Shown: positions 36,981-46,942 of the stretch, in pieces
How positions within the stretch are numbered: position 1 is the first letter of the stretch
How the letters are laid out: each line of letters starts with the position of its first letter
Assembly (NCBI GenBank): GCA_036339375.1
Contig: JAYZBC010000071.1
Location: forward strand, 19,301 to 83,300
DNA from: JAYZBC01 sp036339375
GTDB lineage: Bacteria; Pseudomonadota; Alphaproteobacteria; MPNO01; UBA2964
DNA: 64,000 nucleotides
Reading direction: 5' to 3'
Position numbers and translations under genes: made by a program
The notes under the pieces: generated by a model
Seen by the model: only the letters and a program-made list of their open reading frames with translations
What the model was told of the DNA's origin: nothing
Database searches by the model: none

Positions 36981-37216
36981 GCCCCACCTTTCATATTATA
37001 GCGGACCAAACTTGAGCGGTGTTCATTAATTTTTCCAGCGCGAAATTTACTAAATAATAGGGGTCAATCTTTAATTACGAAATAGCAGTTTTTATTTTTT
37101 CAGCATGGAAATATTTTATCAAAAAATTGTATGTATTTATTTTTGTTATGCAATAAAAAAAGCTGATAAGAACCATCGTGACGTTTTAAAAGTTGGTTGC
37201 CAATTTTTCGTATTCT

Positions 37217-37624
37217 TCAGAAACGAGTACGTTCAATCTCCACACCTACACTTGTAGCATCTGGGAATACGTCTAATTTTTCTACGCGAACCCTAACAGC
37301 GCTAATTCGTTCGTCGGATAAAATTTCAGATGCAATACGTTCAGCCAAGGTTTCTACAAGATTAATATGTCCGGCATTCACAATCGTCCTTATTTTAAGA
37401 GCAATTTCTTCGTAACAAACGACCTCAGCAAGTTTATCTGGAATAGGCGCTTCTGGTTCTGGGACCTCCATGTCCAAATTTATGCGAACTCGTTGTTGGT
37501 CATCCTTTTCATGTCCATGTACTCCAACCGAAGCAGTTAAAACTAAGTCGCGTATAAATACAAAACGGATAAATTTTCTCTTAACAGGCTGAGGCAAGGT
37601 TTTAAGAATATTTTGAGGACTCAT
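37217..37624 (-). CDS. folB: Dihydroneopterin aldolase
   Basis: A 135-residue FolB/tunnelling-fold protein. FVFIRDLVLTASVGVHGHEKDDQQRVRINLDMEV, INLVETLAERIASEIL and the C-terminal VRVEKLDVFPDATSVGVEIER (with the catalytic Lys) are characteristic. It cleaves dihydroneopterin in folate synthesis, two steps before FolP (26.8 kb). The reductase gene lies 49 bases upstream on the same strand. Confidence 0.92.
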   Translation of the reverse strand: MSPQNILKTLPQPVKRKFIRFVFIRDLVLTASVGVHGHEKDDQQRVRINLDMEVPEPEAPIPDKLAEVVCYEEIALKIRTIVNAGHINLVETLAERIASEILSDERISAVRVRVEKLDVFPDATSVGVEIERTRF

Positions 37625-37673
37625 TGCTCGATTATCTTTCTTTTTTCCAAATTTTTCATGTTTTCAAAAAATA

Positions 37674-38447
37674 TTATTCTTCGGGCATTGCTTGATTGCT
37701 TTTTGGCTGGGCCCAACCAAGGTGCTGTCCACCATCTAGGACAATCATCTGTCCAGTCAAAGATTGGTTGCTAAGGATAAATTGTACTGCATTACTAATT
37801 TCTTGGGTCGTTGTCCCCCTGCTTAAAGGGGTTGCAGCACATTGTTGAGCAAATTGTGTTATAGTCTGGCGCGGGCTAGGTAGTGTCGGTCCTGGGCCGA
37901 TAGCATTAACCCTGATATCTGGTGCTAGAGCGAGAGCTAAACTTTGTGTAAGCGCCCACAAACCGGTTTTGCTCATTGTGTAGGATAAAAAATAGGGAGT
38001 GAGATTCCAAACTCTTTGATCAACTAAATTTATTACATTTCCGGAGAGATTGTTGGGCAATGATTTTGCAAATTCCTTTATAAGGAAAACGGGGGCCTTT
38101 AGATTTGTATTGATGTGTTTGTCCCAACTTTTAGTTGTAACTGTTTCGAGGGTGTCGTGTTCAAAAACCGAAGCATTATTTATTAAACAATTAATTGGAC
38201 CAAGAGAAGAAGTTGCTGCTTCAAAAAGGTTTTTAATTCCTTCCTTTTTATCTAATTTAGCGTGAATAGCAACGGCTCGACCGCCTCCCTTTTCAATTTT
38301 TTCAACAACCTCAGCAGCATCTTTGTTAGACTTATTGTAATGGATTGCTACTTCCCACCCTATTTTTCCTAAATCAATTGCAATTTTTCTACCAATGCGC
38401 TTTGCGCCGCCGGTTACAATGACTTTTTTGTGGATCATTTTAGACAT
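37674..38447 (-). CDS. SDR-family oxidoreductase, FolM/pteridine-reductase-like
   Basis: A 257-residue short-chain dehydrogenase. The cofactor motif is TGGAKRIGR (residues 12-20), a form with RIG that is typical of pteridine reductases and FolM rather than FabG. NNASVFEHDTLE and the catalytic YTMSK follow. Its place directly before folB supports a pterin-reducing role, such as dihydrofolate or dihydromonapterin reductase. A generic SDR role cannot be excluded. Other alphaproteobacteria carry this same pair. Confidence 0.78.
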   Translation of the reverse strand: MSKMIHKKVIVTGGAKRIGRKIAIDLGKIGWEVAIHYNKSNKDAAEVVEKIEKGGGRAVAIHAKLDKKEGIKNLFEAATSSLGPINCLINNASVFEHDTLETVTTKSWDKHINTNLKAPVFLIKEFAKSLPNNLSGNVINLVDQRVWNLTPYFLSYTMSKTGLWALTQSLALALAPDIRVNAIGPGPTLPSPRQTITQFAQQCAATPLSRGTTTQEISNAVQFILSNQSLTGQMIVLDGGQHLGWAQPKSNQAMPEE

Positions 38448-38713
38448 TAAAACAAAAATTGTTTGAAATTATTCTGACTAACTATTGTCCAAAAATACGG
38501 TTGGGTCCGACTTTTAACAGGACTACCATTTACACTATCTTTAACACAAGCCCATTAGATTTTGGATAACAAATGATATAATCATGTTTGTTTAGGTCTT
38601 TATTATGACGCATAAATTTTCTGGACCCGCATAAGTAAAATTGTATTCAGCAATTTGGGATTTTTCAAATATTTTGTTGTAAATCTCTTTCGCCATAAAA
38701 TTCTGTTTTTCGA

Positions 38714-40831
38714 TTAGGTTTTTTTATGGAATTTTTTCTGCTTTTTGTTGCTTGAGGCTTTAAATCGTGCCGCGAGGCGCTTAGGTCCGGTGGGTACTGA
38801 CTGTTCAATACCCAACTCTACTGTTTCTAAACGATAAATTTTATCCCTTAAGCGCGCTGCTTCTTCAAATTCTAGATCGGCTGCAGCCTCTGTCATTCTG
38901 GATTTTAAATCATTTAAATGGTTAACTAGATTAGCTCCCACAAAATGTTTTGCCTCTTCGTTACCGGTATTTACTGTGAAATGATCTCCCTCATATACAG
39001 AGCTTAAGATATCGCCGATTTCTTTTTTTATGCTTTCAGGAGTAATACCATTAGCAAAATTAAATTCTTGCTGTTTTTTTCGACGGCGGTTTGTTTCACT
39101 TATTGCATAATCTAACGAATCTGTAACTTTGTCTGCATAAAGGATTACCCGCCCCTCAATGTTTCTGGCTGCACGACCGATTGTTTGGACTAATGAAGTT
39201 CTTGACCGCAAAAATCCCTCTTTGTCAGCATCAAGAATGACCACTAAAGCACATTCTGGTATGTCTAATCCTTCTCTTAAAAGGTTAATCCCAATTAATA
39301 CATCGAAAGCCCCTAGACGAAGGTCGCGAATTATTTCGATTCTTTCAAGCGTATCTATATCGGAATGTAAATATCTAACGCGAATACCTGCTTCTTGCAT
39401 ATAATCTGTTAAATCTTCAGCCATGCGTTTGGTCAACGTAGTAACAAGTACCCGCTGGTTTTTTTGGGCACATTCCTTGCTCTCTGCGAGAAGGTCATCA
39501 ACTTGGTTTTCTGCAGGCCGTATAATGCACCTGGGATCAATTAGGCCCGTTGGTCTTATTATTTGTTCAACAAAAATCCCCTCCGTCTGTTTTAATTCCC
39601 ACGGGCCAGGTGTTGCAGAAACAAAAATGGTCTGTGGCCGCATCAATTCCCATTCTTCAAATTTCAATGGACGATTGTCTACACATGACGGCAGTCGAAA
39701 TCCAAAATTCGACAAAGTTGTTTTACGATTAAAGTCCCCTCGGTACATACCCCCCAATTGTGGTACGGTGACATGGCTTTCATCCACGAAAAGAAGCGAA
39801 TCCTTAGGTAGATATTCAAACAAAGTTGGTGGAGGTTCCCCAGGGGCTCTTCCTGTTAAATAACGCGAGTAATTTTCTATTCCTGCACAATGCCCTGTGG
39901 TTTCCATCATTTCTAAATCAAAGACCGTTCGTTGTTCTAGACGTTGGGCTTCTATAAGTTTCTTTCTTTTTTCTAGACTAAACAGTTGCGTTTTGAGTTC
40001 CCTGCGTATTTCTTTACAGGCCTGCTTTAGGGTTGGTTTCGGCGTTACGTAATGGCTATTTGGATATATCGTGATGTGATCCAATTTATTGGATTTTGCA
40101 CCGGTTAATGGATCAAATTCAAAAATGTTTTCAATTTCATTTCCAAATAAAGATAACCGCCAGGCTCGGTCTTCATAATGAGCGGGGAAAATTTCGACAA
40201 TATCACCGCGGACGCGAAAAGATCCCCGAGTAAAATTCTGGTCATTACGCCTATATTGCAATTCCACAAATTTGCGCAAAAGATTCTCTCTCTTGATTTC
40301 CTGACCCGTAACAAGGGGCATTGTCATTTCCGAATAAATTCCAACGTCACCAATTCCATAAATACAGGAAACAGAAGCAACAATAATTACGTCCCGTCGC
40401 TCCAGAAGGGCTCGAGTTGCCGAATGGCGCATGCGGTCAATTTGTTCATTAATTGAAGCGTCTTTTTCAATGTATGTATCAGTACGTGGTACATAAGCTT
40501 CTGGCTGATAATAGTCATAATAAGAGACAAAATATTCTACGGAGTTATTCGGAAAAAATGTCTTCATTTCCCCATAAAGCTGGGCTGCTAGAGTTTTGTT
40601 TGGGGCCAAGACCAATGATGGGCGTTGAAGTGTTTTTATCACTTGGGCCATCGTAAATGTTTTCCCCGACCCTGTTACACCAAGCAGGACTTGGCTGCGT
40701 TCTTTGGCTCCAATTCCAGTAATAAGTTGTTTTATAGCGTCCGGTTGATCGCCTGCTGGTTTGAATTCTGATGTAAGTTGAAAATCAAATTTTTGGGCAA
40801 CTAAAAATTTTTCTGACAAAGGTGTGGACAT
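38714..40831 (-). CDS. uvrB: Excinuclease ABC subunit B
   Basis: A 705-residue DNA damage-verification helicase. It has Walker A GVTGSGKT at residues 51-58, the beta-hairpin [35 protein letters not shown] (helicase motif II), [25 protein letters not shown] (motif VI) and a C-terminal UVR motif ([24 protein letters not shown]) that binds UvrC. The tail is Lys-rich ([11 protein letters not shown]). Confidence 0.97.
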   Translation of the reverse strand: MSTPLSEKFLVAQKFDFQLTSEFKPAGDQPDAIKQLITGIGAKERSQVLLGVTGSGKTFTMAQVIKTLQRPSLVLAPNKTLAAQLYGEMKTFFPNNSVEYFVSYYDYYQPEAYVPRTDTYIEKDASINEQIDRMRHSATRALLERRDVIIVASVSCIYGIGDVGIYSEMTMPLVTGQEIKRENLLRKFVELQYRRNDQNFTRGSFRVRGDIVEIFPAHYEDRAWRLSLFGNEIENIFEFDPLTGAKSNKLDHITIYPNSHYVTPKPTLKQACKEIRRELKTQLFSLEKRKKLIEAQRLEQRTVFDLEMMETTGHCAGIENYSRYLTGRAPGEPPPTLFEYLPKDSLLFVDESHVTVPQLGGMYRGDFNRKTTLSNFGFRLPSCVDNRPLKFEEWELMRPQTIFVSATPGPWELKQTEGIFVEQIIRPTGLIDPRCIIRPAENQVDDLLAESKECAQKNQRVLVTTLTKRMAEDLTDYMQEAGIRVRYLHSDIDTLERIEIIRDLRLGAFDVLIGINLLREGLDIPECALVVILDADKEGFLRSRTSLVQTIGRAARNIEGRVILYADKVTDSLDYAISETNRRRKKQQEFNFANGITPESIKKEIGDILSSVYEGDHFTVNTGNEEAKHFVGANLVNHLNDLKSRMTEAAADLEFEEAARLRDKIYRLETVELGIEQSVPTGPKRLAARFKASSNKKQKKFHKKT

Positions 40832-40945
40832 AAGCTTATAGTTTTTTGCTACCTAAGGGTTTTTAGGGTTATAAAATGGAAATTCTATTCGGTTTTAAAT
40901 ATAGTTTTTAGTTATGTTTTCCGAAAGTGTCTTATTGGAGTACCT

Positions 40946-41962
40946 ATGTATTTAAGAAATAGATGGTATGTAGCAGCTTGGAATAAAGAGGTTGGAAACA
41001 AACCTTTGGCGCGTACAATTATGAATGAGCCGATTGTTTTTTTTCGGGACGAATTTGGGAATCCTGTAGCGCTAGAAGATTCGTGTGCCCATCGTTTTAT
41101 GGCTCTCTCTTTGGGCAAGGTGTTAAACGGTGTGATTCAATGTCCTTATCATGGGTTGGAATATGATAAAACGGGAAAATGTATATCAATTCCCGGCCAA
41201 ACAATGGTCCCCCCCGGCGCAGTTATTAGGTCCTATCCTGTATTAGAGAAATGGAGATGGATTTGGATTTGGATGGGCAATCCAAATGAGGCAGATGAGA
41301 GTTTAATTCCGGATTTTCATTGGAATGATGATCCTGAATGGGTGGCCGTTGGGGATTATTTTTATGTAAGGGGTAATTACCGTTTGTTAATTGACAACTT
41401 AATGGACCTTACACACGTAGCGTATGTCCATTCAACTACATTAGGTACGGAAAACGTAGCAGATTTTCCGGTGAAGGTAAAAAGGGGCGACAGCAAAGTG
41501 CATGTCGAACGTTGGGTTTTAAATGAGCCGGCTCCCCCAATGTTTGAAAAGATAGGAGAATTCACCGGCCCTGTCGATCGGTGGCAGTTGATTCATTATT
41601 TACCTCCAAGTCATTTTGTCATTGATGTAGGTTGTGCGATGGCTAACACAGGAGCACCAAGTGGTGATCGAAGAAAGGGTATAACCATGTTTTCGAATCA
41701 CACTTTAACTCCAGAAAATGAAAGTGCTACGCATTACTTTTGGCACCATGCACGTAATTTTAGACGAAATGAAAGTCAACTAACTGAGACTTTGGCTAAT
41801 GCAACAAAAACGGCGTTTGGGGAAGATGTTAGTATCATTGAGATGCAACAGAACCGGATGGACCGAGCTCGACACAAAAAACCAATAATTGATATTAACG
41901 CTGATGCGGGAGTTCTGCAGGGACGAAAATTATTAGATGAACTAATTGCTGCCGAAAATTAA
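40946..41962 (+). CDS. Rieske non-heme iron oxygenase, VanA-like
   Basis: A 338-residue oxygenase alpha subunit. The Rieske [2Fe-2S] ligands are C47/H49 (CAHRFM) and C66/H69 (CPYHG). The mononuclear iron site appears in DNLMDLTHVAYVHSTTLG (2-His-1-Asp). The layout and N-terminus (MYLRNRWYVAAW) are those of vanillate O-demethylase oxygenase and related aryl demethylases. No VanB-type reductase gene is adjacent, so electrons must come from elsewhere, and the substrate is unknown. It stands alone between uvrB (divergent) and an aminotransferase. Confidence 0.88.
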   Translation: MYLRNRWYVAAWNKEVGNKPLARTIMNEPIVFFRDEFGNPVALEDSCAHRFMALSLGKVLNGVIQCPYHGLEYDKTGKCISIPGQTMVPPGAVIRSYPVLEKWRWIWIWMGNPNEADESLIPDFHWNDDPEWVAVGDYFYVRGNYRLLIDNLMDLTHVAYVHSTTLGTENVADFPVKVKRGDSKVHVERWVLNEPAPPMFEKIGEFTGPVDRWQLIHYLPPSHFVIDVGCAMANTGAPSGDRRKGITMFSNHTLTPENESATHYFWHHARNFRRNESQLTETLANATKTAFGEDVSIIEMQQNRMDRARHKKPIIDINADAGVLQGRKLLDELIAAEN

Positions 41963-42204
41963 CGTGCATAAACGAGACAAGATCTTGAAATACCTTGTCT
42001 TTTGAATCGGGCTTTTGTTTGGGTTTTATTGAGTTTTAATCAAATATAGAAATGATGAGAATGTTATTTTGGTAATGTTTTATAAAACAAACTCTATTAA
42101 AATTTAAACCAATATGGTCTAGAATATATCGTAGCAATGGTTAATGTAGACTTTCTGTGGCATTAATGTGGCGCTGCTTTTGGCTAGCCAACAAGGTTTT
42201 TGTT

Positions 42205-43410
42205 ATGTCTATCATTTCTTCTCGTTTGTCTCGTATTAAGCCATCAGCAACTAATGTTCTTACTGGTAAGGTAACCGAGTTAAAGGCTGCTGGAAAAAAG
42301 ATTATAGCCCTTAATGCAGGTGAACCAGACTTTGATACGCCTCTCCATATAAAACAGGCAGGTATAAAAGCAATTCAATCTGGTGAAACTAAATATACGC
42401 CTATTTCTGGTACTTTAGCTTTGCGTGAGGCAATTACTGCTAAATTTGAACGTGAAAATACCCTCACTTATGATCCGATGAAACAGGTGACTGTGGGTTG
42501 TGGGGGTAAGCAAGTTATTTTTAATGCAATGATGGCTACTCTAGAGATTGGTGATGAGGTGATTATCCCTGCACCCTTTTGGGTTTCCTATCCGGATATT
42601 GTGTTGCTGGCTGACGGGAATCCTGTTTTTGTAGAATGTCCGAGTCAAGCGGGATTTAAAATGCTTCCGGAGATGTTGGAAAAAGCAATTACGCCCAAAA
42701 CTAAATGGATTTTTATTAATTCACCGAATAATCCAAGTGGGGCTACTTACACCCAAAAGGAATTAAAAGAAATATCACAGGTTCTTGTTAAATATCCTGA
42801 TATTTGGATTTTAACAGATGATATTTACGAAAAAATAATTTATGACGACTTTCAATTTTCAACAATTGCTCAAATTGAACCTAGTCTATATGACCGTACT
42901 TTGACCCTTAACGGAGTCTCTAAAGCCTATAGTATGACTGGTTGGCGCTTAGGTTATGCTGCTGGGCCGGTTGATTTAATTTCTGCAATTAACAACATTC
43001 AGTCTCAGTCAACAACTCATACCTCTTCTATAACTCAAGCCGCCACTATAGAAGCCTTAAATGGGCAGCACGATTTTGTTGAAGAAAATAATGACCAGTT
43101 TAAACAAAGACGTGATTTGGTTGTATCAATGTTAAATGAAACCGAAGGGGTGTCTTGTCTCACACCCAGCGGGGCATTTTATGTTTATCCAAGTTGTGCC
43201 GGGGTTATTGGGAGAAAGACACCAAGAGGGGAAATTATTTCGGATGATACATCATTCTGCACTTACCTGCTAGAAACCCAACAGGTCGCAGTAGTACCTG
43301 GAACCGCTTTTGGTATGTCCCCCTTTTTTAGAATTTCTTATGCTACTTCGGAGTGGGAACTTGAGGACGCGTGCAAACGTATCCAACATGCTTGTAGAAC
43401 ACTTCAGTAA
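42205..43410 (+). CDS. Aspartate aminotransferase (class I PLP)
   Basis: A 401-residue fold-type I aminotransferase of the I-gamma subgroup usual in alphaproteobacteria. INAGEPDFDTP-like start (LNAGEPDFDTP), TPISGTLALREAI, FINSPNNPSGATYT, ILTDDIYEKIIYD and the PLP-Lys region LNGVSKAYSMTGWRLGYAAGP are present. It exchanges amino groups between Asp/Glu and 2-oxo acids. I start it at 42205 (MSIISSRLSRIKPS) with AAGG nine bases upstream; an in-frame start at 42157 lacks support. It reads towards the EF-G-like gene. Confidence 0.93.
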   Translation: MSIISSRLSRIKPSATNVLTGKVTELKAAGKKIIALNAGEPDFDTPLHIKQAGIKAIQSGETKYTPISGTLALREAITAKFERENTLTYDPMKQVTVGCGGKQVIFNAMMATLEIGDEVIIPAPFWVSYPDIVLLADGNPVFVECPSQAGFKMLPEMLEKAITPKTKWIFINSPNNPSGATYTQKELKEISQVLVKYPDIWILTDDIYEKIIYDDFQFSTIAQIEPSLYDRTLTLNGVSKAYSMTGWRLGYAAGPVDLISAINNIQSQSTTHTSSITQAATIEALNGQHDFVEENNDQFKQRRDLVVSMLNETEGVSCLTPSGAFYVYPSCAGVIGRKTPRGEIISDDTSFCTYLLETQQVAVVPGTAFGMSPFFRISYATSEWELEDACKRIQHACRTLQ

Positions 43411-43555
43411 AAAAACAGATGTATTTTTCCTTGCATCTCGCCCATTGGGCTGGAAACATAGTCGCTTCAAAATTAATTATAGTAATTCTGTTGTTGCTAA
43501 TAATCGACATAGGACAGAATTGCCTAACAAGGGTAAATTTTCAAGGGAGTTATAA

Positions 43556-45598
43556 ATGGCAGGAGCATTGGCAAATGGAACTCGGTGTGCGGCACTGGTT
43601 GGACCTTATCAGAGTGGTAAAACAACGCTATTAGAATCTATTTTGTTTGCAACTGGCGCAATTCCGCGGAAGGGTTCCGTTAAAGATGGAAATACGGTGG
43701 GGGATACTGCTCCTGAAGCAAGGACTGGACAGCGGAGCACTGAGGTTTCAATTGGTCAGACTGAGTTCCTGGGAGATAGCTGGGCATTTTTAGATTGTCC
43801 GGGTTCGGTCGAGCTTGCACAAGAAGCCTACAACGGGATTTTAGCTTCCGATGTTGCTATAATTGTATGTGAACCTGTGGCCGAACGGGCGGTAGGACTT
43901 GCGCCCATTTTTCAATTCCTTAAAGAACATAAAATTCCACACATGATTTTTATTAATAAGATGGATACTGCTAGCCAGACGGTTCAAAGTGTCCTGGAAG
44001 GTTTGCAAGAAAACTGTGATTTGCCTTTAGTTTTGCGTCAAGTACCCATTGCTGACGGCGAAAAAAATCTTGGCTACGTTGATTTAGTTAGTGAGCGTGC
44101 CTATCAATATAAAATTGGTAAAGCCTCCGACCTTATCTCAATTCCAGATGAAATGGCTGACGAGGAACAACTCGCGCGTCAAGTGATGTTGGAAGCAATT
44201 GCAGACTTTGACGATAATTTGTTGGAACAACTTCTAGAAGACGTAGTTCCGGCAACAGAGGAAGTATACTTGCAATTGACTAAAGACCTGAGAGAGGGGC
44301 TGATTGTGCCAGTTTTTCTTGGTGCAGCCGAGCAAGAACACGGGGTTCGACGTTTGTTGAAAGCGTTACGGCATGAGACCCCCAGCCCAGAAAAGACTGC
44401 TGAAAGATTGGGTTTTAAAACCAGTGGAGAACCCGTTGCTCGTGTATTTAAAACTCTTCATGCTGCCCAAGCGGGGAAACTTTCCGTATCTCGTGTTTGG
44501 CGTGGAAATATTTCTGAAGGTGATAGTATGGGGGGTAAACGGGTAGGGAGTGTTCTTAAATTGAATGGTAATCAACAAAAAAAAGAGAGCAAAGCCAAGC
44601 TTGGGGATGTTGTGGCTTTTGGGAGAATGGATGAAGTTTCAACTGGGGATCTTCTAATTGCTTCCGGTAAACCGGAGGGTGAGGTGGCTGAGTGGCCAAA
44701 GGCATTACTTCCGGTTTATTCATTTGCAGTTCAAGCGGAAAATCGGTCGGATGAAGTTAAACTTACCAGCGCCCTCCAACGTCTAAACGAGGAAGATCCC
44801 TCTCTAATCTATCAGCACGATAATGATGTCCATCAACTTCTTCTTTTAGGCCAAGGGGAAATTCACCTCAAAATTGCAATAGAAAAAATGCAGAATAAAT
44901 TTGGTGTGTCTGCAAAAACCTTAAAGCCAAAAGTACCTTATAAAGAAACAATACAAAAATCTGTGTCACAGCACGCACGATTTAAACGCCAAACCGGTGG
45001 ACATGGAATGTTTGGTGATGTTCATGTAGATATTAAACCTTTGGCCCGTGGGAAGGGTTTTGAATTTTCAAATACGGTGGTCGGTGGAAGTGTACCCAAG
45101 CAATATATACCGGCTGTAGAGGCGGGAGCTCGTGAATTTATGGACCAAGGAGCTCTTGGTTTTCCAGTGGTTGATATTTCAGTAACTTTGACAGATGGAC
45201 AATTTCATGCGGTTGATAGTAATGAAATGTCCTTCAAATTGGCTGCTCGTGCAGCCATGAAAGAGGGACTACCAAAATGTTCTCCTGTTCTTTTAGAACC
45301 GATTCTGAAGGTGGGAATAGATGTGCCATCGAATTTTACAAATAAAGTTCACGGCTTGATAAGCGGTAGGCGCGGTCAAATTTTAGGCTTTGATGCAAAA
45401 GAAGGTTGGTTAGGTTGGGACACCGTTTCCGCTCTCATGCCACAAGCGGAAATTCATAATTTAATCATTGAGCTTCGCACCGCGACACAGGGTGTTGCAA
45501 CCTATTACGCTGATTTTGATCATTTGCAGGAGTTAACAGGAAGGGATGCAGATATGATTGTAGAACAGCGTAAGAATGAAAAATCGGACGCGTCTTAA
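43556..45598 (+). CDS. EF-G-like translational GTPase, divergent paralogue
   Basis: A 680-residue protein with the five-domain architecture of EF-G. G1 is GPYQSGKT (residues 16-23) in place of the usual AHVDAGKT. G3 is DCPGS (80-84), so the catalytic His of DxPGH is Ser. G4 is NKMD. Domain IV has HARFKRQTGGHGMFGDVHVDIKPL. Such copies occur beside canonical fusA in alphaproteobacteria as 'elongation factor G-like'. The role is unknown; recycling or stress translation is possible. True fusA should lie near rpsL elsewhere. Its ATG has AAGGGAGTT upstream. Confidence 0.9.
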   Translation: MAGALANGTRCAALVGPYQSGKTTLLESILFATGAIPRKGSVKDGNTVGDTAPEARTGQRSTEVSIGQTEFLGDSWAFLDCPGSVELAQEAYNGILASDVAIIVCEPVAERAVGLAPIFQFLKEHKIPHMIFINKMDTASQTVQSVLEGLQENCDLPLVLRQVPIADGEKNLGYVDLVSERAYQYKIGKASDLISIPDEMADEEQLARQVMLEAIADFDDNLLEQLLEDVVPATEEVYLQLTKDLREGLIVPVFLGAAEQEHGVRRLLKALRHETPSPEKTAERLGFKTSGEPVARVFKTLHAAQAGKLSVSRVWRGNISEGDSMGGKRVGSVLKLNGNQQKKESKAKLGDVVAFGRMDEVSTGDLLIASGKPEGEVAEWPKALLPVYSFAVQAENRSDEVKLTSALQRLNEEDPSLIYQHDNDVHQLLLLGQGEIHLKIAIEKMQNKFGVSAKTLKPKVPYKETIQKSVSQHARFKRQTGGHGMFGDVHVDIKPLARGKGFEFSNTVVGGSVPKQYIPAVEAGAREFMDQGALGFPVVDISVTLTDGQFHAVDSNEMSFKLAARAAMKEGLPKCSPVLLEPILKVGIDVPSNFTNKVHGLISGRRGQILGFDAKEGWLGWDTVSALMPQAEIHNLIIELRTATQGVATYYADFDHLQELTGRDADMIVEQRKNEKSDAS

Positions 45599-45920
45599 CT
45601 ATTTACATAAAAAAGAAAAACACAAAATTTTCTTGGGGCTGTGCCTTTTTAACAACATATAACATTCCTAAACTCACTAAATTTCTGAATGCTAATTTAC
45701 AGGCAGTCTTTTCGGTATAAAAATCTATAAATTAGTGTTTGTGCCAATATTTTTAGTTTAATTAAAAAACCCAAAATTAATTTTGTGATTTATCATGCAC
45801 TAAAGAATTTTAGGAAATGTTTTTTCTATACCGTTTTAGGAAATATCTATGTTCAAAATTTCTATCACTTTTCAAAGTTTTTAGTAGGTTCATGATACAA
45901 AAAATTAGGAATTTGATTTT
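45599..45920. other. Intergenic region ahead of msrP
   Basis: A 322-base, very AT-rich region with stops in all frames. It carries a 14-base palindrome CAAAATTAATTTTG (45772-45785) and two copies of the 11-mer TTTTAGGAAAT (45808-45818 and 45834-45844), 26 bases apart. These could be regulatory sites for the msrP-like gene, but no clear promoter or terminator is seen. Confidence 0.5.
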
Positions 45921-46904
45921 ATGCTTCTAAATTCAAAAAGAGAATGGGAAATTAAAGCGGCGGATGTAACATCCGAAAGTGCCTTTAGGGAGCGACGTAA
46001 TTTAGTCAAAATCATGGGTTTGGTCCCAATCTGTTATGTTGGTTTAATGGCAGGACACAAAAACTTTAAAAATGCGGCTGGTATGACAATTAATGATAGT
46101 TCTAAAAAGTTTTATCCAGCTCAACGAAATTCCCAGTATCATTTAGATAGGCCAATTAATTCAGAACTCCAAGCAACCACCTTTAATAATTTTTACGAGT
46201 TTGGTTCACATAAAAAAATAGCAAAAATCGCACAAAAACTAAAAATTAGACCTTGGACGATTACTTTTGATGGAATGGTCGAAAAGAAAATAACAATTGA
46301 AATTGATAGTTTAATATCCAAAATGCAATTAGAGGAGAGGCTTTATCGTTTTCGGTGTGTTGAGGCTTGGTCAATGGCGGTTCCTTGGACAGGGTTTCCT
46401 ATGGCTGACCTTATTAAATTTGCTAATCCATTAAAGGGCGCAAAATTTGTGTCAATGGAAACTTTTTATGATCCAGAAATAGCTCCTGGACAAAAGCAAT
46501 TTTGGTATCCTTGGCCTTATCTTGAAGCTCTTACAATTGAGGAGGCAACGAACGAGCTGGCTTTAATTGGAACTGGTGTTTATGGAAAACCTTTACCCAA
46601 GCAAATGGGCTCCCCTTTAAGGTTAGTTGTGCCCTGGAAATATGGCTTTAAGTCCATAAAGTCTATTGTTCGCTTTACCTTTACTAATAAACGTCCAATA
46701 GGATTCTGGGAGAGAATACAAGGTACAGAATACGGGTTTTGGGCAAATGTAAATCCAAGGGTGGATCATCCCCGGTGGAGCCAAGCAAAAGAGGAAATCC
46801 TTGGCGCAGGGGGTAAAAAAGTAAAAACACTATTATACAATGGTTATGCAAAACAAGTTGCATATTTGTATGAAAAAATGCAGGGTGAACAGCTATTCCG
46901 ATGA
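45921..46904 (+). CDS. msrP: MsrP-like periplasmic molybdopterin oxidoreductase (methionine-sulfoxide reductase catalytic subunit)
   Basis: A 327-residue protein of the sulfite oxidase/YedY fold. The Cys that binds Mo is C146 in YRFRCVEAWSMAVPW; GFPMADLIKFANP, LPKQMGSPLRLVVPWKYGFKSIKSI and the FTNKRPIGFWERI region are typical. The N-terminus has a weak Tat motif (ERRNLVKIMG), where RR is kept but the Phe is Leu. MsrP repairs oxidised Met in the envelope. The usual haem membrane partner MsrQ is not next to it. The Mo cofactor genes at 31.9-34.4 kb would supply it. Confidence 0.88.
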   Translation: MLLNSKREWEIKAADVTSESAFRERRNLVKIMGLVPICYVGLMAGHKNFKNAAGMTINDSSKKFYPAQRNSQYHLDRPINSELQATTFNNFYEFGSHKKIAKIAQKLKIRPWTITFDGMVEKKITIEIDSLISKMQLEERLYRFRCVEAWSMAVPWTGFPMADLIKFANPLKGAKFVSMETFYDPEIAPGQKQFWYPWPYLEALTIEEATNELALIGTGVYGKPLPKQMGSPLRLVVPWKYGFKSIKSIVRFTFTNKRPIGFWERIQGTEYGFWANVNPRVDHPRWSQAKEEILGAGGKKVKTLLYNGYAKQVAYLYEKMQGEQLFR

Positions 46905-46912
46905 TTTTCTTT

Positions 46913-46942
46913 AAAAAAAAATGCCGGGCGTAAACGCCCGGC
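46913..46942 (-). terminator. Strong rho-independent terminator of the predicted small RNA
   Basis: On the minus strand, GCCGGGCG pairs perfectly with CGCCCGGC (46942-46935 and 46930-46923) around a TTTA loop, followed by A and nine T residues. On the plus strand no T-run follows, so it does not terminate msrP. This fixes the transcription direction of the region as right to left. Confidence 0.85.
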
